DNA of 64,000 bases from Ktedonobacteraceae bacterium (GCA_035653615.1 DASRBN010000003.1:1-64000), one strand, 5' to 3'; counted from the stretch's first letter, positions 24,414-32,826 are shown. The notes: generated from the sequence alone by a model not told the origin. Numbers and translations: made by a program.

Positions 24414-25262
24414 TTACTCTTTTGTCCACCTGGTACCCTCTGCCGTCCGTTCGAGGCGGCCTGGCGGCATATGCGCCGGAAGGAGTAAGGCATTTTCGGC
24501 CAGCGCGGCCTCTACGAGCCTTTGTCGGCTGGCGAGCGTCATATCGACATTCGCCCAACTTGCCATCCATGCCGGGTGCTCGATCTCGATGGGGTCGTGA
24601 TAAAGGTCGCCCAGGCAGCAGAGCGTCTGCCCCTCTGAATGGACGCGCACGATTTGATGACCGGGTGATTCGCCGGGAGCGGCGAGAATACGAACAGCGG
24701 GAAGCAGGTCAACATCCCCCTCGACCAGTTCCAATACACCTGCCGTGCGCAGTACTCCTAGCGTGCGGCTCTCTAAAGAATCAGGGACCTTAAGCGCTTC
24801 CTGGATGTCGGGGTCTTCCCAATCTGCTCGCCCAACGAAGTAGCGGGCATTGGGGAAAGCGGGCACATAGTGTCCATCGCGCTCGATTGTCGTGCCCGAA
24901 TAATGGTCGAAGTGCAGGTGGGTAATAACGACGTGTGTGATATCGCCGGGAGCAATGCCTCTTTCAAGCAGTTGATCGATCAGGCTGGGAGGCGGTGTAT
25001 AGCCGGGCGGCACATAGGGCGTATTCAGCTCGACCGCGACCGCGTAGTCGCCAGCGTCGACCAGCACCGAGGCTCCTGGCAGGGCAATGTGTACGCACTG
25101 GCTGGGGAAAGACAATGGTTTTTCAAATTCGGCGGCATAGCGAGGTCGCCACTCGCTTTCAGGAACGTTCATCACTTCCGACAGTTTGAACGTCAGGTCA
25201 CCGACGTTGATGATGGTGATCCGGGCGGTGCCAAGCTGGATGGTGCGGGAATAGTCAGGCAT
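24414..25262 (-). CDS. MBL-fold metallo-hydrolase
   Basis: The 282-residue protein has the metallo-beta-lactamase-fold signature. The metal motif is VVITHLHFDHYSG (HxHxDH), preceded by ASVLVDAGDYA; further ligands are the histidine in APGESPGHQIV, the aspartate in CCLGDLYHDP and the histidine in LLPAHMPP. The arrangement resembles the N-acyl-homoserine lactonase / AttM-like group, which also contains many general hydrolases. There is no signal peptide. The start at 25262 has AGGGAG six bases upstream; a further upstream methionine lacks a site. It ends about 95 bases from the esterase start on the same strand, and the polymerase-like gene lies just upstream, so the three may share a transcript. 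Confidence 0.85.
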   Translation of the reverse strand: MPDYSRTIQLGTARITIINVGDLTFKLSEVMNVPESEWRPRYAAEFEKPLSFPSQCVHIALPGASVLVDAGDYAVAVELNTPYVPPGYTPPPSLIDQLLERGIAPGDITHVVITHLHFDHYSGTTIERDGHYVPAFPNARYFVGRADWEDPDIQEALKVPDSLESRTLGVLRTAGVLELVEGDVDLLPAVRILAAPGESPGHQIVRVHSEGQTLCCLGDLYHDPIEIEHPAWMASWANVDMTLASRQRLVEAALAENALLLPAHMPPGRLERTAEGTRWTKE

Positions 25263-25281
25263 GGTATCTCCCTCACGTTCG

Positions 25282-26706
25282 CTACAACTTGCGGGTCGCT
25301 CGTCCACGACTACGCACCGGCGGGGGGTAGTAGGCGGGGGTGACGCTGATGATATCGCCGATGCGTACCTGCACTTGCAGGTAGCGTGTGCCTGGGCGGT
25401 GATAGTGCGCGAACAGCATCAGCACGTGGTGCGCAATCACATCGGCCTCATCCGTGTGACGCGAGAGGATCATCTGCCCCCCGATGGTCTCTTCTGCCGA
25501 AGTGACGGCCATCTCTTCTCCATCTTCTCCCAGCACCAGCTTGCGTGTCTCGCGCCGCACAAGCTGGTTCGGCCACAGCATCAGGGCAATGATACGCCCT
25601 TTCAGGCGTTGCTCGCGCAGTCGCTCGCTAAGGTAGTTGGCGAGCCTGCGAATGGCCGCGCATGTCTCATCGGCATCGGCGGCGTGGTTGAAGCGCACGC
25701 GCGCGTTCTGGCTCAGCGGTGGCGCGTCAGGTACAACCAGGCTGGTATCTTCACCCCGTGAGACGGCATAGAGCCAGCTACCTAGACGACCCAGGCGGCG
25801 GCGCAATCCCTCTTCCGTCAAAGACGCTACCTGTGCGAAGGTCGTGATGCCGAAATCTTTGAGGTGCGCGACCAGTTCAGCCACGGCCACCGCGTCGAAT
25901 TGCTCGCTCTTGCCCTCGACTTCAGGTGGGCGTGAGGCATGGCTGCCATTGCCCTGTTCCGCCAGTTCCGGCAGGGCGCCCGGTACACCTGTTCCGGCGG
26001 CGCGTAATTGCAGCAGCATGGAAAGCGGCAGCGTCTGTACAAACGAGGCCTCGCGGCCAGGTGGAATATACAGCACCCCCTGCCGGCCATCTTTGCGGCT
26101 CATCAGGGCGGCCAGTTCGGCTATCGCCTTACCGTTAGCAACGCCGATCAGCGCAGTCAGGCCGATCTCCGCGATTTCCGCGCACAAGCGCTCGGCTAGC
26201 GAGACGGGCGAATCGAAAGGCAGCTCGCAGCCGCGCAGGTCAATGAAGGTATCGGCTATCGGAATCGATTCGATAATGCGTGAGTAGGCCCGGTAACGCT
26301 CGCGCAGTTGATGAAGGAACGGTTGATAGCGATCATATGAGGCCGGCAGGAAGCGTGCGCGCGGAGCCAGTCGATAGGCGCGGCGCAGCGGCATACCAGG
26401 ACTGACACCTAATCGTATAGCGCCAGGCGAAGCGTCAATCACGCGTCCCGGCTCGTTTGGACGGCCAGTACCCGTACCAACTACGAAACTCTGCCCGCGC
26501 AGTGAAGGATCAAACAGCTCCTCAAGCGTGCAGTAGAAGTGACGAATGCGCACATGCATAATGCCTTGCCGCAGGCGAGCTCGTTCTGCTGCTCGAACGG
26601 CATCCGGTATATCTAACGGCCTGCCGGAGATCAAACGATCAGGCGCCGCGTCATTCGGCGTGCGTGTAGTATCAGGGGCTGGAATGTTAAGGTTATATTG
26701 ATGCAT
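25282..26706 (-). CDS. Y-family DNA polymerase-like protein with degenerate active site
   Basis: The 474-residue protein follows the palm-fingers-little finger layout of DinB/ImuB proteins. The first active-site strand, normally HIDMDCFFA-like, reads MHVRIRHFYCTLEELF from residue 50, so the first metal-binding aspartates are missing. The second motif, normally SIDEAYLD-like, reads IPIADTFIDL (residues 148-156), so the catalytic acidic pair is changed to AD. The helix-hairpin-helix and little finger follow (FGITTFAQVASLTEEGLRRR and onward). Loss of these residues is usual in ImuB, the inactive partner in mutasome cassettes, but no imuA or dnaE2 is nearby. The start is uncertain: 26706 gives a 49-residue extension with a weak site, and ATG at 26559 has AAGG close upstream. 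Confidence 0.8.
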   Translation of the reverse strand: MHQYNLNIPAPDTTRTPNDAAPDRLISGRPLDIPDAVRAAERARLRQGIMHVRIRHFYCTLEELFDPSLRGQSFVVGTGTGRPNEPGRVIDASPGAIRLGVSPGMPLRRAYRLAPRARFLPASYDRYQPFLHQLRERYRAYSRIIESIPIADTFIDLRGCELPFDSPVSLAERLCAEIAEIGLTALIGVANGKAIAELAALMSRKDGRQGVLYIPPGREASFVQTLPLSMLLQLRAAGTGVPGALPELAEQGNGSHASRPPEVEGKSEQFDAVAVAELVAHLKDFGITTFAQVASLTEEGLRRRLGRLGSWLYAVSRGEDTSLVVPDAPPLSQNARVRFNHAADADETCAAIRRLANYLSERLREQRLKGRIIALMLWPNQLVRRETRKLVLGEDGEEMAVTSAEETIGGQMILSRHTDEADVIAHHVLMLFAHYHRPGTRYLQVQVRIGDIISVTPAYYPPPVRSRGRATRKL

Positions 26707-27082
26707 CGTATTTTCTGACTCGTCTTTACTTTTAGCATGTATTATAGCGCAATATAGTACAATATAGCATATTTTTGCCTTCGCATGTTAAAGGGCGGTA
26801 GGGATGGCTCCTGCTCTGCTGTCCACCATGTATATTATATCGATCAAGGGGCATCAGAAGTTGCTTCCTTGGACTCCTTTTCATCACAGTTCCTGGATGA
26901 TGCTACTATTATAACCAACGCAAGAGACGCGAAGAGTTCGCGTATCAATATCTATGTTTTATATCCACGTTACAGTATAATACCCATGAGATGATTCTGG
27001 AAACGAGAACATCATTATAGTAGGGGCAGCGGCTTGTCCCTGTCCCGTGCGTCGTGCCTGTCCTTAAGAAGAGGAGCGAAAA
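26707..27082. other. Divergent intergenic stretch, AT-rich
   Basis: The minus strand has TATAAT at 26746-26741, 35 bases before the polymerase-like gene, but its -35 is poor. The plus strand has TATAAT at 26976-26981, about 100 bases before the Clp N-domain gene, also with a poor -35. CAATATAG occurs twice in tandem around 26749-26767. GGGACAGG-like modules lie around 27014-27060 and resemble those at 17180-17206 and 33978-34002. Confidence 0.4.
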
Positions 27083-28090
27083 ATGCACAATCGCGACAGA
27101 TTTGACAAGTTTACCGAGCGGGCCAGGCGTGTACTGGCATACGCGCAGGAAGAGGCGCAGCATTTCCAGCACAACTATATCGGCACGGAGCATCTTTTGT
27201 TGGGGCTTGTACGTGACGGCGATGGAGTCGCGGCCAAAGTCTTGCAGGGGCTTGGTGTGGAACTGCCGAAGGTACGCGAAGCAGTTGAGTTCATTATCGG
27301 TCGTGGAGATCGCATCGTTCTGGGAGAAATCGGCCTCACCCCGCGCGCCAAGAAAGTGATAGAGCTGGCCGTGGACGAGGCGCACCGCCTGAATCATCAC
27401 TATATTGGCACAGAGCATCTTCTCCTCGGGTTGGTACGCGAAGGCGAAGGAATTGCCGCCGGGGTACTGGCCAGCTTTGGCCTGAATCTGGAGCGAGTCC
27501 GCATGCAAACTTTTGCTACACTTAGCCGCGCACCTGGACGCACTCAGCAATCCCAGGAACCGCCTCAAGAAAACCAGGCGGCAGCATATGATATACCGGC
27601 TCCTCTGGATGATCAGGGGAAGCGCTCCACTTCCTATTCAGGAAGTGCCGAAGATGGATTTACCGACCAGGGGAAGCGCGTACTCGCTTATGCGCAGGAA
27701 GAAGCCCATCGCTTCCAGCACAATTACATCGGTACGGAACACCTGTTACTCGGCTTGATACGCGAACAGGAGGGTATCGCAGCACGGACTCTACAAAATC
27801 TTGGCGTTAGTCTAGATAAAGTGCGTAGCTCGGTGGAATTCATTATCGGTCGTGGAGATCGCGTCGTTCTGGGAGAAATCGGCCTCACCCCGCGCGCCAA
27901 GAAAGTGATTGAGTTGGCCGTTGACGAGGCGCGCCGCATGAATCACCCCTACATCGGAACCGAACACCTGCTGCTCGGCTTGTTAGAGGAAGGTCAGGGT
28001 ATCGCTGCAGGCGTACTGCAAAGCCTGGGCCTCAATCTGGACAAAGTGCGCAGAGAGACGCTACGACTACTTCATGAACAAGAATCGTGA
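27083..28090 (+). CDS. Free-standing tandem ClpC N-domain protein
   Basis: The 335-residue protein is made only of Clp N-terminal domains and has no AAA+ ATPase. Two double-repeat ClpC-type N-domains (about residues 1-150 and 190-335) are joined by a polar linker with TQQSQEPPQENQAA. Each contains two EHLLLGL helices, an IGRGDRIVLGEIGLTPRAKK segment and VIELAVDEA. ClpC N-domains bind adaptors, phosphoarginine-marked proteins and some peptide antibiotics. A free protein of this kind could compete with ClpC for ligands, as proposed for ClpC2-like proteins of mycobacteria. At DNA level 27285-27370 and 27836-27921 are nearly identical, so the duplication is recent or kept alike by conversion. GAGGAG lies six bases before the start. 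Confidence 0.85.
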   Translation: MHNRDRFDKFTERARRVLAYAQEEAQHFQHNYIGTEHLLLGLVRDGDGVAAKVLQGLGVELPKVREAVEFIIGRGDRIVLGEIGLTPRAKKVIELAVDEAHRLNHHYIGTEHLLLGLVREGEGIAAGVLASFGLNLERVRMQTFATLSRAPGRTQQSQEPPQENQAAAYDIPAPLDDQGKRSTSYSGSAEDGFTDQGKRVLAYAQEEAHRFQHNYIGTEHLLLGLIREQEGIAARTLQNLGVSLDKVRSSVEFIIGRGDRVVLGEIGLTPRAKKVIELAVDEARRMNHPYIGTEHLLLGLLEEGQGIAAGVLQSLGLNLDKVRRETLRLLHEQES

Positions 28091-28100
28091 GGGCAGCCGT

Positions 28101-28262
28101 GTCATTCTGAGCGCAGCGAAGAATCTTTATTAGCAAAACTGGCCATTCGAGTGGTTCAGTTGTGTCATTCCCGGTTGTGGTTGGTAAAGTTCATCATCGG
28201 CCAGCGCCACAGGCATTCCCGTAGGTCCCGATTTATCGTGGACATCGCCGATTGATCGGCCA
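28101..28262. repeat. Half CATTCTGAG copy followed by a GCCGAT-family module
   Basis: GTCATTCTGAGCGCAGCGAA at 28101-28120 (extending to 28125) is a half copy of the hairpin family seen at 222 and 9422, without its partner arm. Bases 28218-28262 match 5139-5183 with a few changes, including a CCGATTTATCG core. The two modules fill most of the gap between the Clp N-domain gene and the next ORF. Confidence 0.7.
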
Positions 28263-28351
28263 GCGCCGGATTATGACGCATCAGTACAATAATTAGTAAG
28301 AAGCCACCAATAAATAGTTGGCAAAAGATATGTTACGTGGGAGGGATGTGG

Positions 28352-29365
28352 ATGGAAAGCCAGAAAACCGCAACTACGGAAAACAGCGTACAGAGCAACA
28401 GCTCAGTCACCGCCCAGGATGCCAGGAGTCTATCGCAGGAGCTACCGGAAAACGAACAGACTGTCGATCTCGTTCAGGAATCTATGAAAGGCAGCAACGA
28501 GGGCGGGATGGATAGAAACGGGTGGCAAGGGAGTGAAGGCGATGAGAGCCGCGTGGCGGGTACAGCAGCGCTGGCAATGATGCTAGGGCAACTGGTAGGT
28601 TATTTCAGCGGAAAGGCCGATGCCGATGACCTGGACGTACTCAGCTTCAGCCTTCATCACCTGTTCTGCCGCCTCGATCTCCTTTTCCGCGGGGCCTTGC
28701 CAGCTTTGATGCAGCTGCCAAAGCCAGACGAACGCCCCATAGAGACATCGCCTGCTGCCTGTCCTCGCCAACAGTACTGGAAGCAGCTCCATATCATCAA
28801 TCGCGCCCTTGACCGCATGGAACCGCTTTGTCAGTTGCTCAGCGATGCTACAGAATGTATTCTCGATGCTTTTGATAGCTCTATTTCCGTGATACTTGCG
28901 ACCGGTGCTGAGCAGCCACAAACACCATCTCTCCAGGCTGCACCTGTAGGAACAGCGCCTGGTGCCTGTCCGCCCCGCGAGGAACAAGACTGGCCGCATA
29001 TGATCGATCAAGAACACTGGCAGCAGGCTCTTACAACAATTACGGAAAGCCTGATACATTGGGAAGAGTGCTACCAGAACAATGTTTCTTTCGCCACGCA
29101 ATTTGTCCACCTGCCGGCTATAGCGCCCTCCTCACTCGCTCAGCTCGATAGCGCTTTTGCTACGTTGCTGGATTGCGGCGGAGCCATTTTTGGCGATATT
29201 TTGCCTTCATTCCGCACTACTTCCCAGATTGATGATACTGTCATCGCGGCCCTATTGTTCGACTTGATGCAGCAGTCTGACCAGTTACTGGTACAGTTCG
29301 AAATCACGCTTGAACCCATCAGCGCCTTGCTACAACAATTCTCTATACGTAATGCCACAGTGTGA
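28352..29365 (+). CDS. Protein of unknown function
   Basis: The 337-residue protein has a polar, glutamine- and serine-rich N-terminal 75 residues, likely disordered, and a long helical remainder with many L, A, Q and D residues, for example SFSLHHLFCRLDLLF, WKQLHIINRALDRMEPL and LLFDLMQQSDQLLVQFEITL. There is no signal peptide, membrane helix or known motif. The start at 28352 has GGGAGG six bases upstream; earlier in-frame GTG and ATG codons overlap that site. It lies on the same strand as, and about 150 bp before, the GGDEF/MshEN-like gene, and the two may be cotranscribed. Confidence 0.6.
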   Translation: MESQKTATTENSVQSNSSVTAQDARSLSQELPENEQTVDLVQESMKGSNEGGMDRNGWQGSEGDESRVAGTAALAMMLGQLVGYFSGKADADDLDVLSFSLHHLFCRLDLLFRGALPALMQLPKPDERPIETSPAACPRQQYWKQLHIINRALDRMEPLCQLLSDATECILDAFDSSISVILATGAEQPQTPSLQAAPVGTAPGACPPREEQDWPHMIDQEHWQQALTTITESLIHWEECYQNNVSFATQFVHLPAIAPSSLAQLDSAFATLLDCGGAIFGDILPSFRTTSQIDDTVIAALLFDLMQQSDQLLVQFEITLEPISALLQQFSIRNATV

Positions 29366-29512
29366 GTTTCCGACGCGGGAGACGTATCTTAACCATAAAC
29401 AGGCTCTTTTAACACGATTGTAACCGCAATCAAGCACTTTTCCCAACGTCCGCTCCGTAACATTAAGTAGTAATAACTACAACTATAGAGAACCATATCA
29501 AGGAGCCGTAGG

Positions 29513-30361
29513 ATGGGCAATGAAGCTACTTCTCCTCTTTTGAAGGATCAGGCAATCAATGCCTATGTATATGAAACAGTAGATACATCTTCTGATGTTG
29601 TAACTGCCTTCGAACGCATTCTAACGACCTATGCTGATCCTGTGGCTCTGGTAGTTATTACTCTTGCCTACGAGAATGAAGAGAAGGCTGCCTTCGAACA
29701 TACAAGGATGACCCGGCATAGTACCGATCATCTGATGCAGAACCTGCGCCCGCTCGTGCGCAAAACCGATCACGCTTTTCTCCTCGATCACCGCATGTAT
29801 TTCCTCTTGTTGGGCGCTAATGAGCAAGGGGGACAAATTGTACAGAGCCGCCTCTGGGAAGCCCTGCTCTGGCGCGTCCACAATATGACGGGGAGAGAAG
29901 TTGTACGCCCGCGTGCTATGTCCATCGGCTACAGCGCTTATCCTGGCACTGCTGCCAGCATCCCTGACTTTCTAGAGGAAGCGAGCAATGCGCGTATGCG
30001 CTTCGACCTGCTGCCCGAAAAAACTACCCGTAAGACTGGTGCCCGGCAATCGCGGCACTCCTTGCTGCAAGCAGAGAACGATGAGGAACTACCCGCCCTG
30101 GCACGCAAACTTGGCATTCCTTACCTTACGCTCCTGCCAAACAAATTGCCGCATGGCTTACAGAACATCGTCAACCCTAAGCTCGCCCATGAATTGCACT
30201 GCTACCCCCTTGGGCGCGAGCGCAATATGCTTACCGTCGCGATGCTCAACCCTCAAGATCGCTCCGCCCTGGATCGCTTGCACCAGGAAACCGGATTGCA
30301 TATCTTCCCTGTTCTGGCGCATCCCCATGCATTAGAAACTGCTCTAGAACAATTGGTGTGA
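29513..30361 (+). CDS. Degenerate GGDEF domain fused to MshEN-like domain
   Basis: The 282-residue protein appears to have two parts. Residues 30-175 follow the GGDEF fold pattern: LMQNLRPLVRKTDHAFLLDH, then YFLLLGAN where the GGDEF signature should be, then AMSIGYSAYPGTAASIPDFL and EEASNARMRFD. The signature loop is replaced by HRMYFLLL, so no cyclase activity is expected. Residues 195-282 (LARKLGIPYLTLLPNKLPHG, LAHELHCYPLGRERN, MLTVAMLNPQD) resemble the N-terminal domain of type II secretion and MshE ATPases, which in MshE binds cyclic di-GMP. No ATPase domain follows. It may be a cyclic di-GMP sensor. AAGGAG lies nine bases before the start. Confidence 0.65.
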   Translation: MGNEATSPLLKDQAINAYVYETVDTSSDVVTAFERILTTYADPVALVVITLAYENEEKAAFEHTRMTRHSTDHLMQNLRPLVRKTDHAFLLDHRMYFLLLGANEQGGQIVQSRLWEALLWRVHNMTGREVVRPRAMSIGYSAYPGTAASIPDFLEEASNARMRFDLLPEKTTRKTGARQSRHSLLQAENDEELPALARKLGIPYLTLLPNKLPHGLQNIVNPKLAHELHCYPLGRERNMLTVAMLNPQDRSALDRLHQETGLHIFPVLAHPHALETALEQLV

Positions 30362-30368
30362 AAAACGT

Positions 30369-30397
30369 TTGAAGCTTCTCCAATCTACTGTTATAAT
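30369..30397 (+). promoter_or_regulatory. Sigma-70-like promoter before the epimerase gene
   Basis: TTGAAG at 30369-30374 and TATAAT at 30392-30397 are 17 bp apart, a strong arrangement. Transcription would start around 30404 and run into the epimerase gene at 30471. It begins only eight bases after the stop of the preceding gene. Confidence 0.65.
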
Positions 30398-30412
30398 TGG
30401 GCAGGGTGCCAC

Positions 30413-30435
30413 CGGGTGTGAGACCCGTATTTTTC
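30413..30435 (+). terminator. Short hairpin with T-run in the epimerase leader
   Basis: CGGGT at 30413-30417 pairs with ACCCG at 30423-30427 and is followed by TATTTTTCT. The stem is only 5 bp but GC-rich. It could end transcripts of the gene upstream. Because the promoter at 30369-30397 lies before it, it would also sit at the very start of the epimerase transcript, like an attenuator. Confidence 0.4.
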
Positions 30436-30470
30436 TGTTGTATCAAATGTGGTGAAAGGATACATTCCTG

Positions 30471-31406
30471 ATGAGAATTCTCGTTACAGGTGGAGCCGGT
30501 TTTATTGGCTCGCACATTGTTGATCAATATATAGCAGCCGGTCACGAGGTCAGTATTGTCGATAATCTGTGGCACGAAGGGGGAGGCAAAAAGGTCAATA
30601 TCAATCCTGAAGCCCGATTCTTCCAGGCTGATATTACCGACGAAGCCCGCCTGCAATCCATCTTCGATGAGGTGCGCCCAGAGATTGTCTGCCACCAGGC
30701 CGCGCAGCATAGCGTATCGATCTCTACGAAATATCCTCAACTCGATGCGCGTGTCAACGTCCTTGGTTTACTCAACGTCCTCACGAACTGCGCGCGTGTC
30801 GGAACGCGCAAGATCATCTTCGCCTCATCCGGCGCCACCTATGGCACCCCTACGCATCTACCCATCAATGAGGAAACGCCGCAACGCCCCGAGTCGCCCT
30901 ATGGCATCACCAAGATGGTAACGGAACACTACCTGCGTTACTGGCAAGATGCCTACGGTCTCAACTATACTGCGCTGCGCTACGGAAATGTCTATGGCCC
31001 GCGCCAGGACCCCAATGGAGAAGCCGGTGTAATAGCGATCTTTGCCAAACGCTTCCTCAAGCATGAGCCGGTGCGCATTGACTGGGACGGCGAACAGCAG
31101 AAAGATTATGTCTACGTCGAAGATGTAGCCCACGCCAACCTGCTGGCAATCGACCACGGCGATAACGATATCTTCTGCGTTGCCACCGGCCACGGCACTT
31201 CCGTTAACGAGATCTATCGCATCCTGGTGCAGATCACGCATTACGAACCGGAGATCGTGCGCGCTCCCAAGCGTCCCGGCGATATCTACCTGGCCCATTT
31301 CGATTGCAGCAAGGCCGCGCGCATCCTTGGCTGGCAGCCTGAAGTATCGATAGAGCAGGGCATCGAGCGCACCGTTGATTTCTTCCGCGAACACCCGGAC
31401 TTTTGA
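30471..31406 (+). CDS. NAD-dependent sugar-nucleotide epimerase/dehydratase
   Basis: The 311-residue protein is an extended short-chain dehydrogenase. The cofactor loop is MRILVTGGAGFIGSHIVDQY, the active site has FASSGATYG and YGITK (Tyr and Lys of the catalytic pair), and the later RYGNVYGPRQDP and PKRPGDIYLAHFDCSKAARI segments match UDP-glucose 4-epimerase-like enzymes. It converts a nucleotide sugar, most likely UDP-glucose/galactose or a relative; exact substrate is not readable. A promoter and leader hairpin lie upstream. The B3/B4 gene follows within 12 bases on the same strand, and a convergent heptose/sulfate gene run faces it. Confidence 0.88.
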   Translation: MRILVTGGAGFIGSHIVDQYIAAGHEVSIVDNLWHEGGGKKVNINPEARFFQADITDEARLQSIFDEVRPEIVCHQAAQHSVSISTKYPQLDARVNVLGLLNVLTNCARVGTRKIIFASSGATYGTPTHLPINEETPQRPESPYGITKMVTEHYLRYWQDAYGLNYTALRYGNVYGPRQDPNGEAGVIAIFAKRFLKHEPVRIDWDGEQQKDYVYVEDVAHANLLAIDHGDNDIFCVATGHGTSVNEIYRILVQITHYEPEIVRAPKRPGDIYLAHFDCSKAARILGWQPEVSIEQGIERTVDFFREHPDF

Positions 31407-31417
31407 GCAGCTGGAAA

Positions 31418-32131
31418 ATGACGACCTTCCGCTATGCTACTGAACTACTGGCTCGTTATCCCGGTGTCGTGGGCGGCGTTATCCTGGCATCGGGCATGAC
31501 CAATGGTCCAACGCCGCCAGGCTTGCTGGCCGCATTTCAAGCTGAACAGCAAGCCGTGCTGAATCGTCTCGGCGACACACCTTTGAGCCAACTTCCCGCG
31601 CTGGCGGCGTGGCGAAGCGCCTTTCGCGGCTTCGGCGTAGACCCGACACAGTATCGAAGCGCTGCCGAATCATTGCTGCGCCGTTTGACCAAAAAAGGCG
31701 ATATTCCGAGCATCAATTTGCTGGTCGATCTTGGAAACCTGGTCAGCATTCGCTACGCCTTGCCGGTGGCAGTCTTCGATACGCGGGCCTTACAGGGAGC
31801 GGTGACAGTTCATTTTGCCGGCGGCTCCGAACGTTATACAACGTTGGGTGAGAGCGAAGTAGACCATCCAGAGCCGGGCGAGGTTGTATTCTCGGATGAA
31901 ACCGGGCTGGTAATCGCGCGCCGCTGGTGCTGGCGGCAGAGCGATCAAAGCGCGGCCCAGGAAGATACGACCGCCGCGATCATTACAGTCGAGGCGCATC
32001 ACTCGAACGGGCGCCGGGATGTTGAGGCCGCGCTGCATGATCTGCTGGCGCTGCTGGAAGAGTACGCGGGCGGGAGGTTTAAAGCAGGGATACTGGATAG
32101 AGAGAATCCGCTGATTTCGGATGCTCTGTAA
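31418..32131 (+). CDS. B3/B4 domain protein (PheT editing-domain-like)
   Basis: The 237-residue protein resembles the B3/B4 domain of the phenylalanyl-tRNA synthetase beta subunit, which there edits mischarged tRNA. Characteristic segments are LPALAAWRSAFRGFGVDPTQ, YRSAAESLLRRLTKKGDIPS, INLLVDLGNLVSIRYALPVA and FDTRALQGAVTVHFA. Free-standing members may act on tRNA in trans or on another substrate. The ATG at 31418 is chosen; a TTG at 31403 overlaps the epimerase stop as TTGA and is also possible. Neither has a clear ribosome site, which fits translational coupling to the epimerase gene. Confidence 0.82.
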   Translation: MTTFRYATELLARYPGVVGGVILASGMTNGPTPPGLLAAFQAEQQAVLNRLGDTPLSQLPALAAWRSAFRGFGVDPTQYRSAAESLLRRLTKKGDIPSINLLVDLGNLVSIRYALPVAVFDTRALQGAVTVHFAGGSERYTTLGESEVDHPEPGEVVFSDETGLVIARRWCWRQSDQSAAQEDTTAAIITVEAHHSNGRRDVEAALHDLLALLEEYAGGRFKAGILDRENPLISDAL

Positions 32132-32199
32132 TGTATGTCAGCTTCTCGCACTCCTCACTACTTTGCAAAAAAGAGTGTGCCCTACTGTTAAGAGAAAAC

Positions 32200-32793
32200 T
32201 CAATTCGTTCCTGCCAGCGCCAGCGTCTGCGCATAGGCGCGCACCACTTCGCGCATATGTCGCGTAATCACATGGGTGAGAATCATGTGCGCGTCCTCTT
32301 CCTGCTCGATGTTCTGGCCGGGGGCAAGTACATAGGCGTCGACGATATCCTTCAGCTTGCCACCTTTTGCGCCCAGCAGGCCGATGGTTGCGGCACCCGT
32401 GCGTCTCGCCAGCTGCATAGCGTTAATCACATTCGGCGAGTTGCCGCTGGCACTGATACCGAGCGCGATATCACCAGCTTCGATCATGTTCGCCAGCTGC
32501 TCGGCAAAGATATGTTCGTATGCCGTATCGTTGCTCCAGGCGGTAATCAATGGCACGTGATCGGTTAAGGAAATGGCTTTGAGACGTGGGGCACCGGCTG
32601 TAATCGTGTTCTTCGAGAGATCAAGCGCGAAGTGTGAGGCTGTAGCCGCGCTGCCGCCATTGCCCATAATAAAAATGCGGTGCCCGTTATAATATGCCTC
32701 CTCCAGCAACAGGAAGACCTGCTCAAGATGGGGTAGCGATATTGCTCGCATCATCTGCTCGAGTTCATTGAAGTACTGCTTAACGGTTTCCAA
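32200..32793 (-). CDS. gmhA: SIS-domain phosphoheptose isomerase (GmhA-like)
   Basis: The 197-residue protein has a SIS sugar-isomerase domain: YYNGHRIFIMGNGGSAATAS near residues 34-53, LGISASGNSPNVINAMQLA in the middle, and GLLGAKGGKLKDIVDAYVL. GmhA converts sedoheptulose 7-phosphate into D-glycero-D-manno-heptose 7-phosphate. The HFALDLSKN run corresponds to the DLSKN-type active-site part of GmhA. The start is TTG at 32793, after AAGGGGG with about eight bases of spacing. It follows the heptose kinase gene by 33 bases on the same strand, so the two work in one pathway. Confidence 0.85.
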   Translation of the reverse strand: METVKQYFNELEQMMRAISLPHLEQVFLLLEEAYYNGHRIFIMGNGGSAATASHFALDLSKNTITAGAPRLKAISLTDHVPLITAWSNDTAYEHIFAEQLANMIEAGDIALGISASGNSPNVINAMQLARRTGAATIGLLGAKGGKLKDIVDAYVLAPGQNIEQEEDAHMILTHVITRHMREVVRAYAQTLALAGTN

Positions 32794-32826
32794 AGATTAC
32801 TTCCCCCTTAACAATTTACTAGGAAA

